A stretch of DNA of 5,315 bases from Defluviitaleaceae bacterium (lineage in GTDB: Bacteria > Bacillota_A > Clostridia > Lachnospirales > WQUN01), in contig WREB01000110.1 in assembly GCA_009779525.1 (NCBI GenBank), positions 1 through 5,315 of the forward strand, given 5' to 3'. Position numbers and translations under genes: made by a program. The notes beneath the pieces were generated by a model, which was not told the origin of the DNA, ran no database searches, and saw only the letters and a list, made by a program, of their open reading frames with translations. Each line of letters opens with the position of its first letter. Positions within the stretch are counted from its first letter, which is position 1. Shown here one piece after another: positions 1 through 5,315 of this stretch.

Positions 1-2
1 CG

Positions 3-650
3 GAAATAATCGGAGAGCGCGCCGCGCGCGAGCTTAAAAAGGGCGACATCGTAAACATTGGCATCGGCATGTCCGAAATGGCGGGCGTCCACGCGTCGAA
101 AAAAAATATATTAAAGGACATCGTGATTACCGTCGAGGCCGGAGGAGTCGGCGGGCTTCCCGCCCCCGGCGTCGCGTTCGGAGCGACGCTCGGCGCCGAC
201 ATGATCTGCGACATGGCGGCCCAGTTCGATTTTTACGACGGCGGAGGACTCGACATCTGCTTCCTCGGAGGGCTTGAGGCCGACGCTTTGGGCAACGTAA
301 ACGCGCACGTCCTCGAGGGCGGTTATTCCGGAATCGGCGGGTTCGCGAACATCACGCACGCGACAAAAACGATCGTGTTTTGCATGAGCTTCAACACCAA
401 GGGGCTTGTCGCGGCGATCGACGGAGGAAAAATCGTGATCAGGCGCGAGGGTAGCGTCATGAAGTTCAGGCGAAGCATAAACGCGGTGAGCTTCTCGTGC
501 GCCAACGCCGTCAAGCGCGGCCAGCGCGTGCTTTACGTGACCGAACGCTGCGCGTTCGAGCTGACGAAAAACGGGTTGAAGCTCGTCGAAGTGTATCCCG
601 GAATCGACGAAAAGAGGCAGATCCGGGACATGCTCGATTTCGAAATATAA
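3..650 (+). CDS. Acetate/propionate CoA-transferase (YdiF/Pct type), C-terminal part; 5' end outside window
   Basis: The reading frame is open from the left edge, so the true start lies upstream; 215 codons are visible, ending in TAA. Family I CoA-transferases of this type (E. coli YdiF, clostridial propionate CoA-transferase) move CoA between short-chain acyl-CoAs and acetate, propionate or similar acids in the cytoplasm, and are usually around 520 residues. The visible part is the beta-subunit-like half. It opens with ELKKGDIVNIGIGM, equivalent to the family's GD.VN.G.G strand. Next comes ITVEAGGVGGLPAPGVAFGA, in which Glu at codon 135-137 is the expected catalytic residue that forms the glutamyl-CoA thioester. 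The segment QFDFYDGGGLDICFLGGLE and the C-terminal YVTERCAFELT and PGID motifs also match YdiF-like proteins. The internal ATG at 69 sits inside conserved sequence and is not the start. Exact acyl specificity (acetate, propionate, butyrate or 3-oxoacid) cannot be read from this half. Confidence 0.9.
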   Translation, partial: EIIGERAARELKKGDIVNIGIGMSEMAGVHASKKNILKDIVITVEAGGVGGLPAPGVAFGATLGADMICDMAAQFDFYDGGGLDICFLGGLEADALGNVNAHVLEGGYSGIGGFANITHATKTIVFCMSFNTKGLVAAIDGGKIVIRREGSVMKFRRSINAVSFSCANAVKRGQRVLYVTERCAFELTKNGLKLVEVYPGIDEKRQIRDMLDFEI

Positions 651-668
651 GAAGCGGGGCCGATAAAA

Positions 669-697
669 CAGACATTTCCGTAACAAAGACGTAATAT
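669..697 (+). promoter_or_regulatory. Possible weak promoter for hflK-hflC
   Basis: CAGACA (669-674) and TAATAT (692-697) are separated by 17 bp and each match the sigma-70 consensus at four of six positions. This would give a leader of about 35 nt before the hflK start at 740. The match is poor, and an alternative -10 (TATGCT, 700-705) overlaps the same stretch. No terminator is visible between the CoA-transferase stop and this point, so readthrough from upstream is also possible. Confidence 0.25.
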
Positions 698-727
698 TTT
701 ATGCTATCCTATCGCCATTATGATTTT

Positions 728-734
728 AGGGGGG
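728..734 (+). promoter_or_regulatory. Ribosome binding site that fixes the hflK start
   Basis: AGGGGGG lies 5 nt upstream of the ATG at 740. The in-frame ATG at 701 has no Shine-Dalgarno sequence before it and would add 13 residues not expected before the membrane anchor. The start at 740 is therefore preferred. Confidence 0.75.
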
Positions 735-739
735 TACTC

Positions 740-1699
740 ATGAAGTTTACCGTGAAGCAGATCATCGACATAACCGCGATCGCGGTCACGGCGCTGATTC
801 TGCTCATTACGATCCCGTCGTGCTTCTTTTCCGTGCAGGAGCAAGAGCGCGCGGTCGTCACGCGCTTCGGCAAGCCGATCGCGACGCACGGCCCGGGGCT
901 TCGCTTCAAGCTGCCGTTCATCGAGAGCGTGCACAAGGTCTCGACCGTCACAAAAGCGATATCGGTCGGCTACCAGGAAGGGCCGAACCAGACGACGCGC
1001 CACGTCGAGGCGGAGTCGTTCATGATAACGAACGATTTCAATTTCATTAACGTAGACTTCTACGTCGAGTACCGCGTGACGGACCCGGTCAAGTACCTGT
1101 TCGCCTCGGGCGACCCGGAGCTGATCCTGCGGAACCTCGTGCAGGCCGAAATAAGGACGGTCGTCAGCGAATACGCCGTCGACGACGTGCTGACGCTCGC
1201 CAAGGCCGAAATACAAACCAATATTCGCGACAGGGTCATCTCGGACTTAGAGGAGACGGACATAGGCATAAGCCTCGTCAACGTAAGCATGCAGGACGCC
1301 GAGCCCCCGACCGAGGAAGTCATCGTCGCCTTCAAGAACGTCGAGAGCGCGAGGCAGCAGGCGGACACGTTTAAAAACCAGGCCACGAGGGAATACAACG
1401 AGGCGATCCCCGCCGCGCGCGCCGAAGCCGACTTGATCGAGCAGGAGGCGATAGGCTACAAGCAGAGCCGCATCAACGAGGCGATCGGGCAGACCGCCCG
1501 CTTCAACGAAATGTTCAACGAATACATGAAAAACAAAGAAATTACGCGCACCAGGCTTTATCTCGAGGCGCTGGAGGAGATACTTCCGGGAGTCAAGCTG
1601 ATAGTCGGCTCGGACGGAACGGTCCTTCCGCTGCTTGATCTGACGCACGAAACGACGGTAGCCGCGCCGGAAAGGAGAGTCGTCAATGAAGATAATTAG
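740..1699 (+). CDS. hflK: HflK, SPFH-domain modulator of FtsH protease
   Basis: The 319-residue protein is an inner-membrane SPFH (stomatin/prohibitin/flotillin/HflK-C) protein. In E. coli, HflK and HflC form a large membrane cage around FtsH and modulate degradation of membrane and regulatory proteins. Visible order: a very short N-terminus, one membrane segment at about residues 8-29, the SPFH entry QEQERAVVTRFGK (33-45) with GPGLRFKLPFIESV (51-64), then the SPFH body with YRVTDPVKYLF (111-121). PP (189-190) is followed by AFKNVESARQQAD (197-209), the HflK signature in place of the DV..ARED region. An alanine/glutamate-rich helix spans about 205-265 and TRLYLEALEEILPG (271-284) is near the C-terminus. 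It lacks the long Gly/Pro-rich cytoplasmic N-terminus of E. coli HflK (about 419 residues), which accounts for much of the length difference. It overlaps hflC by 14 bp, pointing to co-translation. No ftsH is in the window. Confidence 0.9.
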   Translation: MKFTVKQIIDITAIAVTALILLITIPSCFFSVQEQERAVVTRFGKPIATHGPGLRFKLPFIESVHKVSTVTKAISVGYQEGPNQTTRHVEAESFMITNDFNFINVDFYVEYRVTDPVKYLFASGDPELILRNLVQAEIRTVVSEYAVDDVLTLAKAEIQTNIRDRVISDLEETDIGISLVNVSMQDAEPPTEEVIVAFKNVESARQQADTFKNQATREYNEAIPAARAEADLIEQEAIGYKQSRINEAIGQTARFNEMFNEYMKNKEITRTRLYLEALEEILPGVKLIVGSDGTVLPLLDLTHETTVAAPERRVVNEDN

Positions 1700-2561
1700 C
1701 TTCGTCGGCAAGGTTTGCCGCGTGTTCATAATCGCGCTGATTTCATGCGCGATACTCTTCAACTTCTTCACCGTCACCGTCCCCGCCGGCTACGCCGCGT
1801 ACGTGATGCGCTTCGGAAAGGCCGAAAGCATTCACACCCAGCCGGGCCTCTACATGAAGCTCCCGATCGACACGATTTCGTACATCCCGATAAACAAGCA
1901 GATCTACAACATCATCCCGACCGACGTCATAACGCTCGACAAGAAGACGATGAACGTCTCGAGCTTCGTGATCTGGCAGATAACGAACCCGCGCTCGGTC
2001 ATCGAAAACCTCGGCTCCGAGCTCGAGGTCAACCGCAGGATCGACAACATCGTCTACAACGCGATAAAAAACACGATGTCCAGCCGCGACCAGCTCGAGC
2101 TTATCACGCAGCGCGGAGACGACCTTTCCGGCAACATCAGGCGGATCGGCGCCGACCGTATGGCCGAGTTCGGCGTCGACGTATCGAACATAAAGATAAA
2201 CAAGTTCGACCTTCCGGACGACAACAAGGAAGCCGTCTACCGCAGGATGATAAGCGAGCGCGACAGCCGGGCCGCCAAGTACCTTGCCGAGGGCGAGGAG
2301 GAAGCCAAAATGATACGCAACTCCATCCGCCCCGAGCGCGACATCCTCATTTCGACCGCGCAGGCCGAGGCCGACAGGACCAGGGCCGAGGGCGAGGCGG
2401 AGTACATGCGCATCTTAAGCGAGGCGTTCAGCGGCGCCGACCGCGCGGAATTCTACGAGTTTTTGCGCAGCCTCGACGCGCTAAAGGTCGCAATGCAAGG
2501 CGACAAGACTGTGTTCCTCCCGCTCGATTCGCCGCTCACCAAATGGCTCGCGGGGTATTAA
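1686..2561 (+). CDS. hflC: HflC, SPFH-domain modulator of FtsH protease
   Basis: The 291-residue partner of HflK is expected to alternate with it in the membrane-anchored ring around FtsH. The start ATG lies inside the end of hflK and is preceded by AAAGGAG (1671-1677) at 8 nt spacing. One membrane segment lies at about residues 11-33, followed by VPAGYAAYVMRFGKAE (32-47) and GLYMKLPIDTI (54-64). The HflC hallmark TLDKKTMNVSSFVIWQI (83-99) with TNPRSV follows; other bacteria have T.DKK...V..F..W.I.DP here. The segment FDLPDDNKEAVYRRMISER (174-192) and a charged Ala/Glu helix (about 195-245, with QAEADRTRAEGEAE) precede EFYEFLRSLDALK (255-267), which is diagnostic of HflC rather than HflK. It is somewhat shorter than E. 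coli HflC (334 residues). There is no obvious classical GC-rich terminator directly after the stop. Confidence 0.92.
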   Translation: MKIISFVGKVCRVFIIALISCAILFNFFTVTVPAGYAAYVMRFGKAESIHTQPGLYMKLPIDTISYIPINKQIYNIIPTDVITLDKKTMNVSSFVIWQITNPRSVIENLGSELEVNRRIDNIVYNAIKNTMSSRDQLELITQRGDDLSGNIRRIGADRMAEFGVDVSNIKINKFDLPDDNKEAVYRRMISERDSRAAKYLAEGEEEAKMIRNSIRPERDILISTAQAEADRTRAEGEAEYMRILSEAFSGADRAEFYEFLRSLDALKVAMQGDKTVFLPLDSPLTKWLAGY

Positions 2562-2615
2562 TGATTCGCCATGCGGGTTAAAGTTTACGGGATAAAAAAA
2601 GATTAATTTAAACAT

Positions 2616-2644
2616 TTGACACATATATCGTCTGCCGATATAAT
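2616..2644 (+). promoter_or_regulatory. Consensus housekeeping promoter of the PadR-DUF2812 unit
   Basis: TTGACA (2616-2621) and TATAAT (2639-2644) are both perfect matches to the sigma-70/sigma-A consensus with the optimal 17-bp spacer. Transcription should start near 2650-2652, giving a leader of about 32 nt before the ATG at 2683. Such a strong promoter normally needs a repressor, which fits the operators covering it. Confidence 0.92.
2624..2642. promoter_or_regulatory. Operator 1 (probable PadR autorepression site)
   Basis: This 19-bp perfect inverted repeat, TATATCG (2624-2630), TCTGC, CGATATA (2636-2642), lies in the promoter spacer and covers the first four bases of the -10 box. A dimeric winged-helix regulator bound here would block RNA polymerase. 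PadR proteins commonly repress their own promoters through AT-rich dyads; binding of this particular PadR is inferred from adjacency. Confidence 0.8.
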
Positions 2645-2645
2645 C

Positions 2646-2664
2646 TATATCGCCAGACGATATA
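2646..2664. promoter_or_regulatory. Operator 2 (tandem copy over the transcription start)
   Basis: This is a second perfect dyad with the same half-sites, TATATCG (2646-2652), CCAGA, CGATATA (2658-2664). Its centre is 22 bp from that of operator 1, about two helical turns, so two dimers would sit on the same DNA face and could bind cooperatively. It covers the predicted transcription start. Its spacer is nearly the reverse complement of the operator 1 spacer, so the two sites together form a larger palindrome. Confidence 0.8.
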
Positions 2665-2682
2665 TTTTTTTGGAGGGACAAG

Positions 2683-3033
2683 ATGCCTGAGAGTTTCGAA
2701 AAGGGAGCGCTGACCGAGGCGACGTTTCTGATACTCACGTCGCTGCAGGCGCCGAGGCACGGTTACGGCGTGATGCGGCGCGTCGCGGACGAGACGGGCG
2801 GCCGGGTTAACCTCGGCGCGGGAACGCTTTACGGCGCGATAGGCCTGCTGCTTGAAAAAGGCTGGATAAGGGGCGCGCCGGAAAACCCCGACCGCAAAAA
2901 GGTCTACGAATCGACGGATGAGGGCACCGGCGTGATGCTTAGGGAAATGTACCGGCTTAGGGAGTTGTTAGAAATCGGCGGCAGGGCCCTCGCGGAATCG
3001 GGACAAGACGGCAAGGGGGGTGCGTTGCAATGA
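2683..3033 (+). CDS. PadR-family transcriptional regulator
   Basis: This 116-residue winged-helix repressor belongs to the short (subfamily 2) PadR proteins, whose N-terminal DNA-binding domain is followed by one dimerisation helix. The start ATG follows GGAGG (2672-2676) at 6 nt. Motifs in order are LTEATFLILTSL (10-21), HGYGVM (26-31), NLGAGTLYGAIGLLLEKGWI (43-62; GTLY lies in the recognition region) and RKKVYESTDEG (71-81; the wing, usually R.KYY.LT..G), then an amphipathic helix at about 82-104 for dimer formation. PadR members often sense phenolics, drugs or envelope stress; the ligand here is unknown. It is the first gene of a two-gene unit, ends in an ATGA overlap with the DUF2812 gene, and is preceded by tandem operators that most likely bind it. 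Confidence 0.92.
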   Translation: MPESFEKGALTEATFLILTSLQAPRHGYGVMRRVADETGGRVNLGAGTLYGAIGLLLEKGWIRGAPENPDRKKVYESTDEGTGVMLREMYRLRELLEIGGRALAESGQDGKGGALQ

Positions 3034-3596
3034 CAGGGAGAAGGACGATTTTCCGCTGGTTCGCGGACTACGAAAAAGAGGAAGCCTGGCTTAATAAAAT
3101 GGCCGCGCGGGGGTTCGATCTCGAGACGTTCGTTTTGGGGTTCTATACTTTCAGGGAAGGGTCGCCCGGCGAATACGCGTACCGTATCGAACTGTTGGGA
3201 AGCCCGGCGCGCGGCTTGTCGCGCTACGATTATTTCCGCTTCCTCGAGGAAACCGGGATCGAAATCGTCGCTACCTGGTTCAAATGGGTCTATTACAGGC
3301 GGAAGGCGTCAGAGGGGCCGTTCGACGTTTATTCCGACGCCGAATCGAGAATCGGCCACTACAGGCGCGTAGCGGTTTTCATGCTGGCGGTCGGCGTCCT
3401 TAACCTCGCCGTGTTCGCGTACAACGCCGCCTTTACCGCCCGGTTATTCGCGAATCTCGGCGGCGCGCCGGCTGGCCTGTCCATCTTCGCGATCACTTCG
3501 ATAAATGTTTTGGCGGGGATCGCGGCGGTTACAACCGGCGCGAGAATGTTTTTGAAGTCGCGTCGGCTTGGAAGGGAAAAGACGCTGCGTGAATGA
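3030..3596 (+). CDS. DUF2812 family membrane protein
   Basis: This 188-residue protein is of the DUF2812 type, which is habitually encoded next to a PadR regulator in Bacillota; its biochemical role is unknown. The N-terminal soluble domain (about 1-110) shows the family pattern: FADYEKEEAWLNKMAARGFDL (11-31, usually KEE.WLN.MA..G), GEYAYRIELL (47-56), YFRFLEETGIEIVATWFKWVYYRRK (68-92) and FDVYSDAESRIGHYRRV (98-114). Two hydrophobic segments (about 114-134 and 150-172) form a helical hairpin, and a short basic tail (RRLGREK) should face the cytoplasm. The ATG overlaps the padR stop (ATGA, 3030-3033) and G6 at 3015-3020 provides a ribosome binding site 9 nt upstream, so translation is probably coupled to padR. 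Co-regulation with PadR suggests a regulatory partner or an envelope-stress or efflux-related effector; this is inference only. Confidence 0.85.
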   Translation: MTGRRTIFRWFADYEKEEAWLNKMAARGFDLETFVLGFYTFREGSPGEYAYRIELLGSPARGLSRYDYFRFLEETGIEIVATWFKWVYYRRKASEGPFDVYSDAESRIGHYRRVAVFMLAVGVLNLAVFAYNAAFTARLFANLGGAPAGLSIFAITSINVLAGIAAVTTGARMFLKSRRLGREKTLRE

Positions 3597-3614
3597 CCGC
3601 GCGGCGTTTTTTTT
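3577..3614 (+). terminator. Intrinsic terminator of the PadR-DUF2812 unit
   Basis: Bases 3582-3591 pair with 3598-3607 (10 bp, two G-U pairs) around a 6-nt loop (AATGAC), followed by T8 at 3607-3614. AAAAG (3577-3581) can extend the stem by pairing into the T run. The left arm is coding sequence and the TGA stop (3594-3596) lies in the loop. On the minus strand the same hairpin is followed by C then T4, so it may also weakly stop the convergent oxidoreductase transcript, whose gene ends at 3660. Confidence 0.85.
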
Positions 3615-3659
3615 CGCAATAAAAAAACTATTATTCGGAAGCTTTTAAATCAACATTTA

Positions 3660-4904
3660 CTACGCAAGCCGCCGCTGGATTTCCGTGACGTCCACTTTCC
3701 TCGGCTCGATCCCGTTTGATGCCGCAAGGGCCGCCGCTACGCCCGCGGCTTCGCCAAGCGCCGCGCATATCGGCATGACCCGATAGTTTGAGTGCGCCAT
3801 ATGCGTTCCTGAGATGTTACGCCCGGCAAAAAGCAGTCCGTCAATTTTTTTTGGAAGCAGGCAGCCGTAGGGGATCGTGTAAGGTTCGGGCTGGTTAAAA
3901 TGGCGCTGCGCGCCGGTCGCATCCAATCCGGAGCCGGTCAGGTTGTGCACGTCGAAATTGAAATGCGCGCCGCGCACGACCCAATCGTCAAACCGGCGCG
4001 CCGCCAGGATATCTTCCGCCGTAAGCGTATAGGCGCCTTCCAAGTGCCGCGTTTCGCGAACGCCAAGCTGCGAAGCCGAGCTGATTAGGTAGCAGTTTTC
4101 GTAGCCCGGGATAAATTCGCGCAAGAATTCGACGATAGGTTTGATCTGGCTCCGGCACGTTATCTCCCCGCGCGTGAGGGATTTTACGTCGGCGCCGTCG
4201 ATTTCCGTGCAGTTCGTCATGTTGCATGTGACGACTCCGGGCAGCGTGGTCCGGTACAAAAGCACGTGGCCCGCCGGCGGCGGCAGATGTTTTTTCGCGA
4301 GCGTTTGGACAAATCCGCGGGGCGTTTCGGCGTCGTCCTCAAACCCGCTTAAAAATACCGCCCGCTGATAGTCGACGCCCGCGACTTTGAACATGAGGGT
4401 GACGGGCTGCATCTTACCGTCGTTTCTGCCGGAAGAAAACGGGACGCCTGCCATCGCGGCGATGTCGCCGTCGCCGCTCGCGTCGATTGTGACTTTCGCC
4501 TTGTACGCCTGGCGGCCGGACTTGCTTTCGACGACGATTCCGTTCACTCTGCCCTCTTTGGCGATCGCGCCGCAGGCGAATGTGTAAAGCAAAAAATCGG
4601 CGCCCGCTTCCGACAGCATTTCGATGTACGCGGTTTTTTGCAACTCCGGGTCGATTATCGGCGACCCGGTGCCCCGCTTAATTATTTCGTCGAATATTTT
4701 GCTTTCAACGCGCCCCCCGAAATGGCTCATCAAGCCGGAAGTAGACATCCCGCCCAAGGAGCCCGCGCATTCTATCAGCAGCGTGCGGGCGCCTTGTCTT
4801 GCCGCGGATACCGCCGCCGATATGCCCGCGGGGCCGCCCCCGACGACCAAAACGTCCGCTTCCCCGGCGACCTTGATCCGCCGTTTCGCCTCAATATGGA
4901 ACAT
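3660..4904 (-). CDS. FAD-dependent oxidoreductase, FAD_oxidored (PF12831) type
   Basis: This 414-residue flavoprotein is predicted to be cytoplasmic, with no signal peptide. The start ATG follows GGAGG (4914-4910 on the complement) at 5 nt. The N-terminal Rossmann fold is clear: ADVLVVGGGPAGISAAVSAARQGA (16-39) contains the dinucleotide-binding GGGPAG, and E45 at the end of the second strand is the usual adenosine-ribose ligand. GGMSTSGLMSHFGG (51-64) follows, as in PF12831 proteins. IDASGDGDIAAMAGV (140-154) is the second FAD motif. SQLGVRETRHLEGAYTLTAEDI (278-299) and the C-terminal LLFAGRNISGTHMAHSN (357-373) with the ALGEAAGVAAALA helix are typical. Homologues are often labelled only FAD-dependent oxidoreductase, sometimes misleadingly xanthan lyase, and frequently sit near glycoside hydrolases. 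The substrate is unknown; oxidation of a sugar or sugar-derived compound is plausible from context. It lies 50 bp downstream of the glycosidase-like gene, probably in one operon. Confidence 0.9.
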   Translation of the reverse strand: MFHIEAKRRIKVAGEADVLVVGGGPAGISAAVSAARQGARTLLIECAGSLGGMSTSGLMSHFGGRVESKIFDEIIKRGTGSPIIDPELQKTAYIEMLSEAGADFLLYTFACGAIAKEGRVNGIVVESKSGRQAYKAKVTIDASGDGDIAAMAGVPFSSGRNDGKMQPVTLMFKVAGVDYQRAVFLSGFEDDAETPRGFVQTLAKKHLPPPAGHVLLYRTTLPGVVTCNMTNCTEIDGADVKSLTRGEITCRSQIKPIVEFLREFIPGYENCYLISSASQLGVRETRHLEGAYTLTAEDILAARRFDDWVVRGAHFNFDVHNLTGSGLDATGAQRHFNQPEPYTIPYGCLLPKKIDGLLFAGRNISGTHMAHSNYRVMPICAALGEAAGVAAALAASNGIEPRKVDVTEIQRRLA

Positions 4905-4931
4905 TTTATCCTCCGGTCACCGTTATTGGCA

Positions 4932-4953
4932 GGCGCGGACATTTTTACGCGCC
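4932..4953 (-). other. Small GC hairpin between the two minus-strand genes
   Basis: GGCGCG (4932-4937) and CGCGCC (4948-4953) form a 6-bp stem with a 10-nt loop immediately after the upstream stop codon. No T run follows it on either strand, so it is not a convincing terminator. It could stabilise or process the mRNA between the two cistrons, or be chance in GC-rich DNA. Confidence 0.3.
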
Positions 4954-4954
4954 G

Positions 4955-5315
4955 CTACTCAATCACGATTATCGTATGAATCTGTAGCCTTCCGAGTCTG
5001 ACCGTCAGCCGGCCCGACGCGGGATCGTACACGTTTTCCGGGACGGCGTTTTCGGGCTGGAGGTAAACTTTTTCGGGCCGCTTTCCCGTTTTGACGATTA
5101 CTTCAAAATCTGTTACCGGAAGTATCTCATAATAGGCCCTTAGCCGGTTTTCCGCGTAAACGCCGCTTGTGTTGGTCAGGCTGACCAAAAGTTTTCCGTC
5201 TTTTTTAGCCGTCGCGATGTCGACGAATTTGGGCCCTTTGTACGAAACGACGGGGTCGCCGTCAAGACCTGCTATTACATTTGCGATCATGTCGCGGGCG
5301 AAAAAGTCGGGGGCC
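4955..5315 (-). CDS. C-terminal end of a probable glycoside hydrolase (beta-galactosidase/fucosidase-like); 5' end outside window
   Basis: The frame is open to the right edge; 119 codons are visible, ending in TAG. The visible tail begins APDFFARDMIANVIAGL and contains a predicted all-beta domain: VVSYKGPKFVDIATAKKDG, then LLVSLTNTSG, then EVIVKTGKRPEKVYLQPEN, ending RLTVRLGRLQIHTIIVIE. This order (V...GP..VD......G.LLVHL.N, then P..V.L.PE, then a final L.IH..VVIE) is what I recognise at the C-terminus of large clostridial and planctomycete-type glycoside hydrolases with a beta-galactosidase trimerisation-like region, often annotated alpha-L-fucosidase or hypothetical glycosyl hydrolase. The catalytic barrel is not in the window, so neither family number nor substrate can be assigned. 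The Met at 5290-5288 is internal, not the start. The FAD oxidoreductase follows 50 bp later on the same strand. Confidence 0.65.
   Translation of the reverse strand, partial: APDFFARDMIANVIAGLDGDPVVSYKGPKFVDIATAKKDGKLLVSLTNTSGVYAENRLRAYYEILPVTDFEVIVKTGKRPEKVYLQPENAVPENVYDPASGRLTVRLGRLQIHTIIVIE

Larger units (their letters stand above)
2623..2671 (+). terminator. Possible intrinsic terminator for hflKC readthrough, built from the double operator
   Basis: In a transcript arriving from hflC, bases 2623-2642 could pair with 2646-2665 around a 3-nt loop, with a single mismatch (C2635/C2653), directly followed by T7 (2665-2671). A transcript from the local promoter begins near 2651, carries only the right arm and cannot form this hairpin. 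The base of the stem is AT-only, so efficiency is uncertain. The palindrome may simply be a by-product of the tandem operators. Confidence 0.35.

Noticed and set aside
701..739. Alternative upstream start for hflK at the ATG at 701
   Set aside because: No Shine-Dalgarno sequence precedes it, the extra 13 residues match nothing expected, and AGGGGGG is ideally spaced for the ATG at 740.
111..1777. Antisense open frames opposite the CoA-transferase and hflK (111-686, 704-1216, 1247-1777)
   Set aside because: They mirror strongly supported plus-strand genes, have low-complexity charged compositions and no convincing ribosome binding sites or motifs.
2543..2572. Inverted repeat ATGGC/GCCAT at the end of hflC as a terminator
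   Set aside because: The stem is only 5 bp with a 20-nt loop and no T run follows, so it is likely chance.
1715..2581. Long +1-shifted open frame of 288 codons inside hflC
   Set aside because: Its product is extremely Arg/His/Gln-rich without domains, a typical shadow of a GC-rich gene; the hflC frame has clear family motifs.
3615..3659. Separate terminator for the minus-strand oxidoreductase in the AT-rich convergent gap
   Set aside because: There is a T7 run on the complement (opposite the A run after 3620) but no stable stem directly before it; only the hairpin at 3577-3614 is supported.
1..5315. CRISPR array, tRNA/rRNA gene, insertion sequence, attachment site or riboswitch
   Set aside because: No direct repeat series, tRNA-like cloverleaf, transposase motif, terminal inverted repeat or long structured leader was found on either strand by eye.

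Overview
The window is 5.3 kb of GC-rich bacterial chromosome with strong AGGAGG-type ribosome binding sites and tightly packed genes. The best phylogenetic clue is the PadR regulator translationally coupled to a DUF2812 membrane protein, a pair typical of Bacillota (mostly Clostridia). Together with a propionate/acetate-type CoA-transferase, an hflK-hflC pair and a probable carbohydrate-degradation operon, this suggests a fermentative, possibly gut-associated or uncultured clostridial lineage. That assignment is an inference; no rRNA or marker gene is present.

Layout, left to right. (1) 3-650 (+): the C-terminal part of an acetate/propionate CoA-transferase (YdiF/Pct type) carrying the catalytic Glu; its N-terminal half lies outside the window. 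(2) 740-1699 and 1686-2561 (+): hflK and hflC, overlapping by 14 bp, encoding the two SPFH membrane proteins that in other bacteria form the cage around the FtsH protease. (3) 2616-2665: a perfect consensus sigma-70-type promoter (TTGACA, 17 bp, TATAAT) covered by two tandem copies of the operator TATATCG-N5-CGATATA. It drives (4) a PadR-family repressor (2683-3033) and (5) a DUF2812 membrane protein (3030-3596), joined by an ATGA stop/start overlap and closed by an intrinsic terminator whose hairpin overlaps the end of the gene. (6) On the minus strand, converging on this unit, are an FAD-dependent oxidoreductase of the FAD_oxidored (PF12831) type (4904-3660) and, 50 bp upstream of it, the C-terminal end of what looks like a large glycoside hydrolase (5315-4955), probably one operon.

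How the parts work together: the CoA-transferase and hflKC share a strand but have unrelated functions. The PadR-DUF2812 pair is a self-contained, probably autorepressed regulatory module. The minus-strand pair probably belongs to a sugar or glycoside utilisation locus continuing past the right edge. The most notable signal is the double operator/promoter region. Its 43-bp overall palindrome is followed by a T7 run, so it could also act as a terminator for transcripts arriving from hflKC. No RNA gene, mobile element, CRISPR array or origin was seen, and there is no gene-free stretch above 300 bases.
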